DNA from: Bromus sterilis
Taxonomy: Eukaryota > Streptophyta > Magnoliopsida > Poales > Poaceae
Length of the DNA: 64,000 nucleotides
Assembly (NCBI GenBank): GCA_950022295.1
Contig: OX465600.1
Span: 25,953,282 to 26,017,281 of the forward strand
Direction of reading: 5' to 3'
Part shown: positions 53,463 through 64,000 of the stretch, piece by piece
Numbering within the stretch: position 1 is the stretch's first letter
Layout: each line of letters starts with the position of its first letter
Position numbers and translations under genes: made by a program
Notes under the pieces: model-generated
Told to the model about the DNA's origin: nothing
Seen by the model: only the letters and a program-made list of their open reading frames with translations
The model's database searches: none

Positions 53463-56198
53463 CTAGCTTCTTCCTCTGCCTCTTCCTCCTCTTCGTCCAC
53501 GTTTGCCTCGTCCACGCATAGAAGCACCGCCAGTGACGAAAGTGGGACAACTAGTGTCCCTATAGCCAAATAAATTGCATAGAATGCATTGCATAGTGCG
53601 GCCTCCCGCTTCAGATTCATCCATATCATTCCGGATCCGTTGACACTGTCGTCTACCTCTACTTGTACGCATATTAGCTGGGTCTGGAATGTACCGTCTT
53701 TCAACAAGATCGGAATCCTTGCAACTCACCCGTCCAGGTATTAAGGACAGCATCTTTCAGAAAATATGGAGACACGAACGAGATTGCATCCATTCCAAGC
53801 TGCCTGCAAGCAGCAAGTACATGAGAGCAAGGTAGGTGTAGCAACTTTGGTTTGTTGCATGTGCACTCACATGTTGGCCAGGCTTCATTTCCAATTTTTA
53901 CCTCATGGGTCCTCATCTCATTTGCACATCCGAATTTGTTGTTAGCTAAGCGTACCTCAAACCTTCTTTCTTGATTTCCGATCGCGACTACAGTGTGTGA
54001 CATAGCTTTTTCCATCTTTTCATCCATGTACTTCATAACCCTCTCACAGTAACGTGTGTTAGGGTTGTTCATCATATGCATCTCAGATTTTGCACGCCTA
54101 TCTCTGAAATACTTTACCGTGCCATAGAAAATACCCTCAACCAGAGCTGTAAGTTGCAATGCCTTGTTCCCTCTGAGGACAAAGTTATATGTTTCAGCGA
54201 GGTTGGTAGTCATGACACCATACCTTGCTCCATGTGTGTCATGCAACAAAGACCACCTCTCTAGAGGCTCATGCTCTATTCATTGTTCAAATGTTTTAAT
54301 AGTCCTCCCAAGCCTTCTCCTAGTACCCGGTGGGTCAAATCCTGGCAAGTCACAAAGCCCAACAGATTCTTCCTCCACGGCAGCTGTTCCTGTTGCTAAC
54401 TGTGCAGCTACTGCCGCTACCTGTACCCTCACAGCTGCATCTCGTGCAGCTTTACTGTCCCTAACATGTCTCTGTGTGCACACATTAAGTCTTTGACAGA
54501 TCAAATTGTACTTCCATGCCTGATTCTGTTTGCATAGTTTTTTGAAAAGATTCATAAGGTTCTTATTTCTGATCTGGGAGAAGAAATTGGCACCGAGATG
54601 ACGCATGCACCATCGACTCTGCAAGTCAAGCCATGGAGTTTGTTCATCAGGCCCAGGGTTTGTCAGTTTCTTTATCGCACTCAATATACCTGCATGCCTA
54701 TCATGAAGGATGCACACATTCGGCTTATTCTGCACAACTGCTATTTTCAATTGCCTGAAGAACCATGTCCAGCTTTCAATGTTCTCGCTCTCCACAAAAG
54801 CAAATGCAAGTGGGACAACTTGATTTTGGCCATCTTGACCAATAGCGGTCAGGATCTGACCCTTGTACTTGCCGGTGAGAAAAGTGCCATCTACACAAAT
54901 CATCGGTCGACAATGAATGAAAGCTTGTATGCAGACACCGAAAGAGAAGAACAGTCGATGCAAAACCTTCGCAGTGGGAAACTCTGGCATGAAAAATTCT
55001 TGGATGTTGACATATGTGCCTGGATTCCTCCCCTGCAGTGTTTGAAGAAGCCACACAACAGAGTCATATGCATCAAAATATGAACCAAATCTTGTCTCAA
55101 GCGCCCTATGTTTAGCCCTCCATGCCTTGCCATACGAAATATTATAGTTCAACCTGCCGAACACTTTTGTCTGGATAGCCTTCACTTCCATCGCTTTGCA
55201 CTCCACTATCTCGGTGTAAAACAACCGAGCAATAAGCGTGGACGAAAGGTTACCATGATCTTGAGGGATACTGGGAATAACACATGTGTGATGCACTAAA
55301 TCACTTATCACCCAACTTGTGTCGTACTTAGGGAGATAGGCATGCACCCTGCTGGGACATTCCATGTTCGTGCATACCATTGTTAAGTATTTCTGACTTG
55401 ACACCTTAGTCCTAAAACCCCTTTTGGTGGACATTGCCCAGTTAATGATTGCATCCTTCAGGGCTTCCTTGTTGGGATACATAGCACCCGTCGCAATGTT
55501 GTTCTGGTGATATAACTAGGCAGAATCATGCCCATCGTTCACATTCATTGCAGATGAGAAGCCTTATTCCATGATGCAGGATTAGGCACCTCCTCTGCAT
55601 TGTCTTCTTCATCCGACTCGTCGGAATCATCGGCCTCATCATTTGTATCATCATCTGTATCTTCTTCTTCCATCTGGTTTTGCATGTGTCCATCCACCTC
55701 ATTTGCATCTACCTCCCCACTGTCATACCCATTTGCAATCTCTCCTTCTACCTGACTATTTTGCCCTGACACATATGCATCATCTCCATCATTTGGCATA
55801 TGTATCATTTCACTGCTCTACCCAGGATCGTAACCACCATGCCCTTCAAGAGGACTGACCTCCTTCAGGACGGGAAGCACTAGGGCGACAGGATTGCATC
55901 CCCTGTTTGCACAACCTTGTATCCAGTGCACCCACTGAGAGCGCCGCTCTATTGGCCTCAAATAAAAGTACACATTTGAACTTGACCGGGTCCACAATGC
56001 AAGAACACCAACGGTGTATTTTTCAGTATTAATCCCTAAAGAGGTTGTCAACCAGTCTGTCACCTGACTAATGGACCATTTTTTAGGGTCATTCCGTGGC
56101 ACCTCTATGTACTCAAATTCACTAAGATCAACTCCTATCTCATTTGTTTGGACAGTACCATGACCATAGTAAAATATGAACTTCACAATATCTGACAT
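53463..56198 (-). pseudogene. MULE transposase (mudrA-like), broken
   Basis: Minus strand. N-terminal region from 56198 (MSDIVKFIFYYGHGTV), acidic linker 55808-55545, then from 55482 the DNA-binding and MULE catalytic part (CVDGTFLTGKYKGQILTAIG, then AFVESENIESWTWF and CILHDRHAGI), and from 54249 the SWIM zinc finger (CECTCN...CSHVLAACR). A zinc-knuckle-like CILCNLFGYRDTSC (Tyr where His is usual) and an RGRGKRGRRGGRG tail follow one frame over, to 53463. Stops in frame: TAG after GGYDPG (about 55809), TAG before LYHQNN (about 55520), TGA before IEHEPLE (about 54277). The last two fit TGG to TAG or TGA changes. Frameshifts lie near 55550 and 53715. Domain order is that of mudrA-type transposases. 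Confidence 0.88.
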
Positions 56199-57167
56199 GT
56201 TTGCTCACCTACAAAATTATTCAACCTTCATTAATAAGACTGAATAAATTAATCCGCACATCGCACATCTAAATACACTATCGCCCCAACTAAATAAAAT
56301 ATTCACACATCTAAATTTATTGTATCTAAATATAATGGTCACACTATCGCCCCAACTAAATAAAATATTAGCACATCTAAATACACTATCGCCCGAACTA
56401 AATATAATGGTCACACATCTAATTATTTTATATCTAAATATACTGCCGAACCAACAAAAAATACCACCGTACCAATTAGATAAAATGTACGCATACATAC
56501 ATATATAGACGGATGAACTAAATAAATTGTACGCGCATATATTTTGTTCAAACTAATCTTGAAATACGACCACCACCTCGGTAGCGCTTCACTTGAGCAG
56601 CGGCAACACCATGACCACCATGAACACAACCACCTCCACCACCACCATGAACAACACCTCCACCCCCATCACCTCTACCACCTCCACAAGCTATCCCATC
56701 AACAGATCGAGGTATCTCTAACCTTCCTAAGCCATATGGAATATAACTACGGTGGAAAATGGACTAATTATTGGTTGGAAATGGAGTATTAATTGGAGCA
56801 AAGTTGAGCTCGTGAGAGAGAAGAAAGAAGGAAAGAGAGGAAGGAAGAAGAAGAGAGAGGAGAGGAAGAAGAAGGGAGTGGCCGGCTGGCTTGGGGTGCC
56901 AGCCCCCTTTCGGCCATGCCAAGGCCGAGTGGCTCCCTGTCGGCCACGCCAAAGCCGAGTGGCTCCTGTCGGCTACGCCTGGGCCGACTGCATGCCCAGG
57001 TGGGCCGACTGGTCAGCGCAACCTCTACTCGGCCACGCCTAGGCTGATTGGGCTCCAATCGGCCAGGCTGTGACCTAGGGTGTATTATTTCTGCAAATTT
57101 TTAAAAACGTGCATTATTTTCGTAATTTTTTTAATAAATGTATTATTTTAAAAAAATCGATATTTGG

Positions 57168-58044
57168 AAGGCCCGATATGCGGTATTGTTCCAGATCTAG
57201 ATGTTTCATCCAGATCCGGGGACGAAGCACAAAGCGGTCCCACTGCGACACATGACAATGACATATGCCCCGAATTTTCAACATGATATCACAACATTAC
57301 AGTTATAAGGATACAATATCTCATATAATCGGCATACAATTGCCTTAATACATTACATCAGTGGAAGATACATATATGAGTACATACTACAATCAAATGC
57401 CTAGTGGCAAAGGTAAAACACACCATTCCCGTAACCACACAGGTACAGGCTCTCCGCCGGGATCCTCCTAACTAGTCGTCGTCGAGTCTCCACGAAGGCG
57501 TCCATAAGAAGAATCATCGAGCTCCTCTGAAGTTCAAGATCGTTTGCATAACGTGCGTAAAAGAGAAAATAAGGAATGAATTATATCAACAAGTCTTGCA
57601 ACTAGCTTCTTACGGTAAGATGGGGGTAGTGGTGAGGTTGTAGCCACACTAGCAATATATGAGATGGCTAACGATTTATTTAGAGTGAGATAAAAACCAA
57701 GCAATACACGTGGATATTTTGCTAACCAAACAAGGCCTTATGGGACAAAGAAGGGGAGGGGGCATCGCCCTTGCTTTGGCTAGAGCTTCATGCGTAGTAG
57801 TTTGAGAAGAAAAAAAATAGAGAGGATTTCACACGCACCATGAAGCCATGAGAAAAAAAGAGAATTCAAGTTTTCTTTTTTGTTGCAGTACCACCACAAG
57901 CAGCAGCGACAGATCCAGCGTTGATCAAATCCCGTCCCCGAAAAAAAGAGCGTGCAGCCAACTGCTATTATTAGTACCACCACTAAATAAAAAATCCCCA
58001 ACAAAACCCAGTACCACGCAAAAGCGCGCTCAGTACTTCTAGTG
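57168..58044. other. unassigned intergenic sequence
   Basis: Mixed sequence between the MULE and the start of duplication copy B. It resembles degenerate LTR-like text around 57230-57420, but no terminus, PBS or ORF supports a call. Confidence 0.35.
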
Positions 58045-58469
58045 TAGTGCAAAAGGGGAAGTCATGCATGGCTTAGTACATCTCGTCGTGGCTTAGAGCA
58101 TCTCCAGCCGTTCCCCGCAAGGTGATTTTCGGCGCTATTTTAGCGCCGCCTGGGGTCACTCGGGCGGCGATAGCGGCTTGGGGGGGCCGGCTACCCAGCC
58201 GTGGCCCCAGGATATCCCTTAAGTTCGGCCAAATTTTGATCAATTCTAAGTAAATTTGGGCCAAATCAAGTAAATTAGACCAACTTCGACCAATTTCATT
58301 AAAATTCGGGCATATTTTACATAAACGACGAAAAAAAACTAGTCTACTGCTGAAACAAGAAGGCGTAGAGGGCGTCCATGGACGTCTCCTGGACGCCTCC
58401 TCCAGCAGTGCCGGCGGCGGCGTCATCGTCGTCGCCGCCGCCATCCTTTGGCTCCGGCTTGATACCGGC

Positions 58470-59540
58470 CTACGCGCCACAGGTTCCGCCGCCGAGCGGC
58501 CTCCTGCGCACCCGCAGCGGCACCTCCTCCTCCTCCTCCTCCTCGTCTGCGGCGTCCAGCACAATGAATGGCGGCGGTGGAGGCGCCCACTTGCTGCGGC
58601 TGTTGCTGCCCGCGCCGCGTGACGCCTTCTTCTTCGCCGCCTCGGCGAGGTCCCACGCCTCCTGCTGGAGGCGCATCTGCTCGACGAGGTAATCATTCCT
58701 CGCCCACGCCATCTGGGTGTCGAGCACCTCATCGTCGTCGGCGGCCGTCGGTGGAGGCGGAGGCGGGGCGACTTCCTTGCCCTTCTTCTTCCCGAGCATG
58801 GAGCCAAGGAAGCCACGGCGCTTTGGTTGCGCCGATGGGGTGCCGATGGTGACGCCGCGGCTGAGGCGACCGGAAGGCGCCGGGGTAGGCTCCAACTTCA
58901 CCTCGGTTTTCACCGGGGTGAAGAACTCCGGCGGCGAGAATGCCGGCCCCGATGAATGGGAGGCGGTGGAGCGCGAAGGTCGCCCGCCAGAGGAGGAAGA
59001 AGAGCCGCCGTCGTCGCGCGGCAGCGTCGCCCACAGCGGCGTGGCGCGGCTGTAGGAGCGGCGGGCCGTCACTGCGGCCCCGTAGCCCAGCGGTGGGTAC
59101 TCGAGACGCGACGTGTTGCCGTTCTCGATGTACCGCATCACGTACTCGAGCGTGCGGCCCTGCGCGCTCCACCACCGGAGTCGCCCGTCGCGGTTGTTGC
59201 GCCCAACCACCGGCGTCAGGCCGTTGGTGGAGGCGACGGCCTGGGCTCGCCGGGCGGCGAAGTATGCCTCCCAGGCCGGCGTGTTGTTGGGCGCGTTTTC
59301 CGGGTCGGCGCGCTCTGCCGCCGTCATCGTAGCGCGTACGGCATCCACTTCCCGGCGAAACGCGCCGGAGCCCACTAGTGGCACTAGAGGCACCGGCACC
59401 CCGCCGGCGGACAACACCCAACCGTGGGGTGGCCTGGTGTCCGGCGGGCATGGATAGCCGGCCTGAGCGAGGAGAAGCGCCTCCATCTGCGACAGGTTGC
59501 GGCTCCTGAAGCCGTTGCGGGTGAGGTTGTCGTCGGCCAT
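58470..59540 (-). CDS. 356-aa Harbinger-associated protein of unknown function
   Basis: Intact ORF starting MADDNLTRNGFRSRNLSQME. The N-terminal third has GYPCPPDTRPPHGWVLSAGG and a helical block (AERADPENAPNNTPAWEAYF); around residue 120-145 is RLRWWSAQGRTLEYVMRYIE. A Ser/Pro-rich centre with a KKRGFLGSMLGKKKGKE-like basic stretch follows, then VLDTQMAWARNDYLVEQM and a Glu run with PLRVRRRP at the end. No DDE triad, zinc finger or membrane span is seen. Similar GC-rich ORFs are common in Triticeae genomes (recall), and a broken relative lies at 3694-4071. The first Met is preferred since TATAAAAAGG lies about 90 bp upstream. Role unknown; a DNA-binding helper protein is conceivable but unproven. 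Confidence 0.7.
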   Translation of the reverse strand: MADDNLTRNGFRSRNLSQMEALLLAQAGYPCPPDTRPPHGWVLSAGGVPVPLVPLVGSGAFRREVDAVRATMTAAERADPENAPNNTPAWEAYFAARRAQAVASTNGLTPVVGRNNRDGRLRWWSAQGRTLEYVMRYIENGNTSRLEYPPLGYGAAVTARRSYSRATPLWATLPRDDGGSSSSSGGRPSRSTASHSSGPAFSPPEFFTPVKTEVKLEPTPAPSGRLSRGVTIGTPSAQPKRRGFLGSMLGKKKGKEVAPPPPPPTAADDDEVLDTQMAWARNDYLVEQMRLQQEAWDLAEAAKKKASRGAGSNSRSKWAPPPPPFIVLDAADEEEEEEEVPLRVRRRPLGGGTCGA

Positions 59541-59631
59541 GGCGATCGAGAGGAGAGCTCGAGAAGAGAAGGTGAGAAAGAGAGGAGAGATCGAGAAGAG
59601 AACGCGCGGCTAGAGCGCCCCGGCGAGCCCC

Positions 59632-59640
59632 TTTTTATAG
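59632..59640 (-). promoter_or_regulatory. TATA box for the 356-aa ORF
   Basis: CTATAAAAAG on the minus strand, about 92 bp upstream of the ATG, followed by a GA/CT-rich leader. Confidence 0.6.
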
Positions 59641-60165
59641 CGGGGGAAGAACGCGAACAGACGGCGGGACACGCGGCGACGCGGTCGACGGACCGTTGGG
59701 TATCTCGACGTGCCGCATTGATGCTCTCTGCGCCGATTGGACTCGTCACCGGCGCCGCATTGATTCGCTGCGGCGGCAGCAGGTGCGGGGAAGCCGAGGC
59801 GAGAGGATGACGACGACGCGTGTTCACACGCCGATAGGTGGGTCGCGGCGCTAGGCGCGCGCGAAATCGCGCGCGCTTTCCTTCCGTTCGCGTGCTTTTC
59901 TTTCATCCGGCGACCCCAGGTGACCCCAGCGCGCCGGGTTTGGCTTGGGATCGCCGGACTCAATTTCGGCCCAATCCGGCGCTATTTGGTCTCTTGGGGT
60001 GCGGCTGGGCGATTTTCCTTCATCCGGCGCAAATAGCGCGGTCTTAGGGGCCTCTTGGAGGCGCGGCTGGAGATGCTCTTAGTACTGTGAAGATAAGGCG
60101 TACAATGAAAGATAGAGAGGAGAAACGCCGGCCTTCTGAGACTGAGTTGATGCGACCTTGACTGA

Positions 60166-60885
60166 GGATAACCTCATGTTCCAAATAACCAAAATAATCT
60201 CCAACAAAAGCTCCATGCTCGTCGCCGCCATGTCGTCGTGGCAGTACAGACGCGGCAGCCCTCCATGTCGTCGCGGCAGTACAGACACGACAGACCGTGC
60301 ATGTGCGTTTGTTGGTTTGATTGGAGGCAGCGTGAATGCATGCATTAGCTGAGTGGTGGCAGCTAGCTACTCTACTCCAAGGCGCGCACGCTTACCTGTG
60401 TTGTGCATGCATACTACTCGAAGCCGTCAGCTTCTGCCGGATTGTTCACATGCACGACGTCCAACTAGCATCGAGGAGGGTAGCGCCGCTATTCGTGGCG
60501 CTACCAAACTAATCTGTGGGTCCACACGTGCCACCGTGGCAGGAGGGTATCGCTTACGGATGGCGTTACACTATAGATGGTAGCTTTAAAGGTCAAATAT
60601 GTGATTTTCGCCGCAGGCCGGCAACTTGTCCTAGCGCCACCCCGATCTGATCTGAGAGAGTGCAACGAACAATGATTGTACCGAGGACTGCAAGCCGGTA
60701 ATATACCGCAGCATCGCCGTGGCGGCAACCTGTCGCAGCACTCAGAGTATTCGTGGTGGTGGTGGTAGGAAGGAGGAAGGGGATCAAGGCCGCTTGTCGC
60801 GTTTTTGGCCAGAAAGGGAGATGAATCGTTTTCTTTTTCAATTAACGCTGAAACGTTATGTAGTGTGGGTTGATTAATTGAAAAT
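60166..60885. repeat. duplication copy B, upstream of FMO
   Basis: 60166-60612 is specific to copy B; it holds a short repeated CATGTCGTCG-type phrase near 60228 and 60265 and no supported gene. 60613-60885 matches 37040-37310 of copy A at high identity. Confidence 0.65.
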
Positions 60886-61065
60886 ATAAGGGGTTTCTAT
60901 AAAATATTCACAACGGAAGGAGAAACGCATCTACTTTATTAATGGAGAAAGATTTACATTAAATATACATGAAATAGATCAATACAAATCCTAACCATAA
61001 TGGCCTGATGGATATTGTGTTGGCTAACAAAAAAAAACATGGTGAAAAACCGGTTTCTGACCACC

Positions 61066-61075
61066 TATATATATA
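61066..61075 (+). promoter_or_regulatory. TATA box of FMO copy B
   Basis: TATATATATA about 50 bp upstream of the ATG at 61121. Copy A has lost this region. Confidence 0.55.
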
Positions 61076-61120
61076 TGAGTACCATGTAGCAACGCCACCA
61101 CACACACACTAGTAGCCGCA

Positions 61121-63613
61121 ATGGAGAACATGAAGAAGAGAGTGGCCATCGTCGGAGCCGGCGTGAGCGGGCTGACGGCTGTGCAAGCACCTGCTGGAGC
61201 GCGGCTGCCGGCCGGTGGTATTCGAGGCAGACACGCTGCTCGGCGGTGTGTGGGTGCGCACCCCGGACTGCACGTCGCTGCAGACACAGCGGCCCATGTA
61301 CCAGTACTCCGACTTCCCGTGGCCGGAGTCCGTGACGGAGGAGTTCCCGGCCCGCCACCAGGTTGCCGACTACCTCGCCGCCTACGCGCGGCGCTTCGGC
61401 GTGCTCGACTGCATCAGGTTTGGGTGCAGGGTGGTCGGGATGGAGTACGTGGGCGTCGGCGACGAGGAGGTGGCCGCCTGGGAGGAGTGGGCCGGTTGCG
61501 GCGAGGCGTTCGGTTCCGGCGAGGGGGAGTGGCGCCTCACGCTGGCCGACGCCGAGGGCAACATCGAGGTAATGTTACTATAGTTTTCCTTTTCGTGAGA
61601 GTGGCTTTTGTATGCCCATGGATTTTGCATCCACGCTACGTTCATCATCGAAAAACATAACAAATAAGAAAAACTGAAATTTTGTGACTTCAATTATAAC
61701 CAAATTGCTTTAGCTGTTTGCAAAATTTGATAGCCAAATGACATACAAGAAGCTCGGTATGAAAAACAAAATTTATGCTTAAAATATGTGCACTGTTCAA
61801 GAAAAGTTTACATTTCGTTTGTACCGAGATTATTTGATGTTATTTAGCCACCAAACTTTGCAAGCGGCTAAAACATTTGATCATAATCAATGCCATAAAG
61901 TTTCAGATCTTTTTAAATTTATTGGTTATTTATTTTTGTATTACTGTTCATTGTGAAGGTGGGTGTAGCCCCAACCTTTTCTTTTCACAGATGAAGTATT
62001 CCTAAGATGGCACATGCCTCTGTTGACCGTGTTTGTTTCGACCTCTTTAATCCCTTTGTAGTGTCTCTTGTTCAAGGCATAATTTGTTTCCCCTATCTGT
62101 AGACACACGTGGCAGACTTTGTAGTTCTTTGCATTGGGAGGTTTAGTGGTGTGCCCAACATACCCACTTTTCCTCCAGGCAAAGGTCCAGAAGCATTTGA
62201 TGGGCAGGTGATCCACACCATGGATTACTCCAAAATGGGCACCAAGAAAGCCAATGAGATGTTAAAAGGCAAGCGTGTGACCGTCATCGGCTACTTGAAA
62301 TCTGCTCTTGACGTAGCAGCTGAATGTGCGGACCTAAATGGTACATAATCCTACAACTATTTTATTTTATTTTTTATGCGTAGATGTATCTTTGTCGTCA
62401 CGGTTTTAGTTCATATGAGAAGAAGTAGGGACACTTTTAGTGATAGAATGGGATTGGCAGTCTTGTATATTACGGTTACATTGTCTTAATTCAAAAGGCT
62501 GTCTTGATGAGAACTTAGATAGAACTTACTGGCCGTCCGTCCTGCAGGTATTGAACATCCATGTACAATGGTAGTTCGAACAAAGAGCTGGATCATACCA
62601 AGCTACTATGCTTGGGGTTTCCCTATAACAATGTGGTATCTGAACCGCTTCTCTGAATTCCTTATCCACAAGCCTGGTGAGGGCTTCCTCGGCCTCTTGG
62701 TCACCATCTTGACTCCACTGGTACTGAAAGTCTGCCTGTTATATTTTGGATTGTTGTAATTTATACATAGGTTTAAAACTAAATCGACACATGCTTAATT
62801 CTTGTTTGTATATGAGTAGAGGTGGTTATTCTCAAAGTTTGCGGAGAGCTACTACTCCATTCCCATGAAGAAGCATGACATGGTGCCTGAGCATAGCTTC
62901 TTTGAGGCACTATCAACATGCTTGACAGCCATTGCACCAAAGGATCACTACAAGAGACTAGATGAAGGCAGCATTGTTGTGAAGAAGTCGAAGACCTTTA
63001 GCTTCTGCAAGGAAGGTGTCCTTGTTGAAGGTGAATCTTCACCAATAAAGAGCGATATAGTGATCTTTGGAACGGGATTCAAGGGAGATCAGAAGATCAA
63101 GGACATGTTTACTTCAGAACACTTTCAGAGTATTGTAGTTGGGCAAACATCCTCAACGGTACCTCTATACAGGTTACTTCACTATATCTGATTTTGATTG
63201 TTACTAATTTCCAATCTAGGCCGGGTTATTGATTATTTTCTAGCTTCATTGTTAATTTTAGGGGGTGCATACAACCTAAGATTCCGCGGCTCGCGATCCT
63301 CGGTTATTGGGAGAGCTTTTCAAACCTCTACACTTCGGAACTTCAGGCCAAATGGTTGGCACATTTCATGGATGGTGGATTCAGATTACCAAGTGTTAAA
63401 GCGATGCAGAGTGATATACTTGAGTGGGAGAAGTTCATGAAGCGCTATTCTCGTGCCTACTTCCGAAGGTCGTGCATTGGACTTCTTCACACTTGGTATA
63501 ATGATCTTCTGTGCCAGGATATGGGATGTAACCCGAGAAGGAAGAACAACCTTTTTGCTGAAATATTTGAGGTATATGGTCCCAGTGACTATGTTAACCT
63601 TCACCCCAAGTAA
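61121..63613 (+). pseudogene. FMO1-like flavin-containing monooxygenase, copy B (one-base frameshift)
   Basis: Plant FMO: uses FAD and NADPH to oxygenate N or S of small substrates. Exons: 61121-61568, 62103-62340, 62548-62720, 62820-63172, 63262-63613, all GT/AG. The exons total 1564 nt; removing one base gives 1563 nt, that is 520 codons plus stop, the usual length for the family. The extra G lies at about 61181, just after the FAD-binding GAGVSG (residues 11-16), so as read translation leaves the frame after about 20 codons. The rest is intact: FDGQVIHTMDY FMO signature, NADPH-site VIGYLKSALDVA, FGTGFKGD, and the C-terminal RRSCIGLLHTWYND and GCNPRRK. Start: first ATG, with a TATA box 50 bp upstream. 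The closest named plant relative by recall is FMO1 (pipecolate N-hydroxylase family), but substrate cannot be inferred. Sequencing error is possible at the single base. Confidence 0.9.
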
Positions 63614-64000
63614 GGGAAGGTCCTGGTTTGATCCTTATGTGTGCCACCATATCAATATGACATTGTTCAGGACAATGTATAGTTTCTTGATATAGTATTG
63701 GTTGGCATACTACATATTAATAAATAGAAATAGCACAATAGAATAAAAGTTTGCATGCATGTTTGCATGTTGAGGAGTGTTTTCCCTATGGAAGGTTGCA
63801 TGTTGTGGTAAGATATTTCCATGTTGATATGTAGATGATTGCATGATGGGAAAAATATGTTAGTGAGAGTTAACTATTTAGAGAAGATGACCAGACTCTA
63901 ATGATGCAATTACTAATTGTTGATTACTACTCCATCCGTCTAAATCGGCGAAAACTATTATGGAACAAAGGGAGTGGTAGTGATTGGTCTATATATTATC
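63614..64000. repeat. 3' flank of FMO copy B
   Basis: Matches 41574-41960 to the window edge, including the Stowaway-like remnant at about 63928-63975. The duplication continues beyond the window. Confidence 0.8.

Larger units (their letters stand above)
50882..57158 (-). mobile_element. Mutator-like element (MULE), 6277 bp
   Basis: Flanked by a perfect 9-bp duplication GATATTTGG (50873-50881, 57159-57167), the Mutator hallmark. The ends GATTTTTTTT and AAAAAAATC are inverted repeats; similarity runs about 100 bp through an AT-rich part to CACCCTAGGCCACGGCCTGG (right side: complement with CTAGGTCACAGCCTGG). Both sides then continue with clustered GGCC words. Inside: a broken transposase gene reading from the right end, a second minus-strand ORF with 78-bp repeats, and a plus-strand ORF with 127-bp repeats reading from the left end. 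Confidence 0.93.
58096..60076 (-). mobile_element. PIF/Harbinger-like element carrying one ORF, 1981 bp
   Basis: Perfect 15-bp inverted ends GAGCATCTCCAGCCG, flanked by a 3-bp TTA duplication (58093-58095, 60077-60079). Copy A of the segmental duplication has the empty site, GTGGCTTAGTACTG, with one TTA. End sequence and TTA target fit PIF/Harbinger. It has no transposase; it carries a TATA box and a 356-codon ORF on the minus strand. It inserted after the duplication, or was lost precisely from copy A. Confidence 0.88.
58045..60165. repeat. segmental duplication copy B, start, with insertion
   Basis: 58045-58095 and 60077-60165 together match 36668-36795 of copy A. The interval between is the Harbinger-like element described next. 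The shared block begins at TAGTGCAAAAGGGGAAG. Confidence 0.78.

Noticed and set aside
53184..53466. ORFs with Ile/Val-rich 20-aa repeats on both strands
   Set aside because: Caused by the 60-bp tandem repeat, which is open in several frames; located between transposon genes.
58568..59810. Several 77-240 aa ORFs overlapping the 356-aa ORF
   Set aside because: Other-frame shadows of a GC-rich gene; only the 58470-59540 frame has a TATA box, a sensible start and a relative at 3694.
61941..62216. 91-aa minus-strand ORF present in both FMO copies (38939-39214)
   Set aside because: Antisense to FMO exon 2 and intron 1; conservation comes from the duplication.
1..64000. tRNA, rRNA, riboswitch, prokaryotic origin or operon features
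   Set aside because: None seen; the window is plant intergenic DNA. The tRNA-like words found are retrotransposon primer-binding sites.

Overview
The window looks like intergenic chromosome from a large-genome cool-season grass (Pooideae; Triticeae, oat or ryegrass type). The evidence is nested LTR retrotransposons of BARE/Angela-like, Sirevirus-like and Athila-like types, PIF/Harbinger-type and Mutator elements, a Stowaway MITE, and two copies of an intron-containing plant flavin monooxygenase (FMO1-like) gene. There is no prokaryotic signature and no tRNA or rRNA gene was seen. All names come from motif reading; no database search was run.

Layout. 1-3423: a minus-strand gypsy-type gag gene split by a solo Athila-type LTR (509-2162). 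3424-4071: a copia LTR fragment joined to a fragment of a Harbinger-type ORF. 4543-20952: a BARE/Angela-like copia element (5' LTR, PBS, gag-pol, 3' LTR stub) whose integrase is split by a second copia element in reverse (8988-18419; two 2153-bp LTRs with no difference found). 20953-25207: a 4.25-kb element that is almost one giant inverted repeat. 26023-36453: a 92-bp Stowaway MITE split by a complete minus-strand Sirevirus-like element (26091-36424; 5-bp TSD GTGCT, 1292-bp LTRs, five differences). That element lacks protease and integrase but carries a 1313-codon extra gene behind its own promoter-like region and leader intron.

36668-41960 and 58045-64000: two copies of a segmental duplication, each with an FMO gene. 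Copy A lost its promoter and most of exon 1 and has a stop in exon 5. Copy B is complete except for one extra base near the start. Comparing the copies reveals empty sites for a solo LTR (TSD AATCC), an AT-rich intron insert and a 1981-bp Harbinger-like element (TSD TTA) with an intact 356-codon ORF. Between the copies lie a LINE fragment, a truncated Athila-type element, degenerate tandem repeats, a poorly defined low-copy stretch (48.7-50.9 kb) and a 6.3-kb Mutator element (50882-57158; 9-bp TSD GATATTTGG) with a broken transposase and two accessory ORFs.

The only host-type genes I can support are the two FMO copies, neither intact as read. The most unusual objects are the Sirevirus-like element with an apparently self-contained gene cassette, the young copia element with near-identical LTRs around a decayed interior, and the 4-kb hairpin element.
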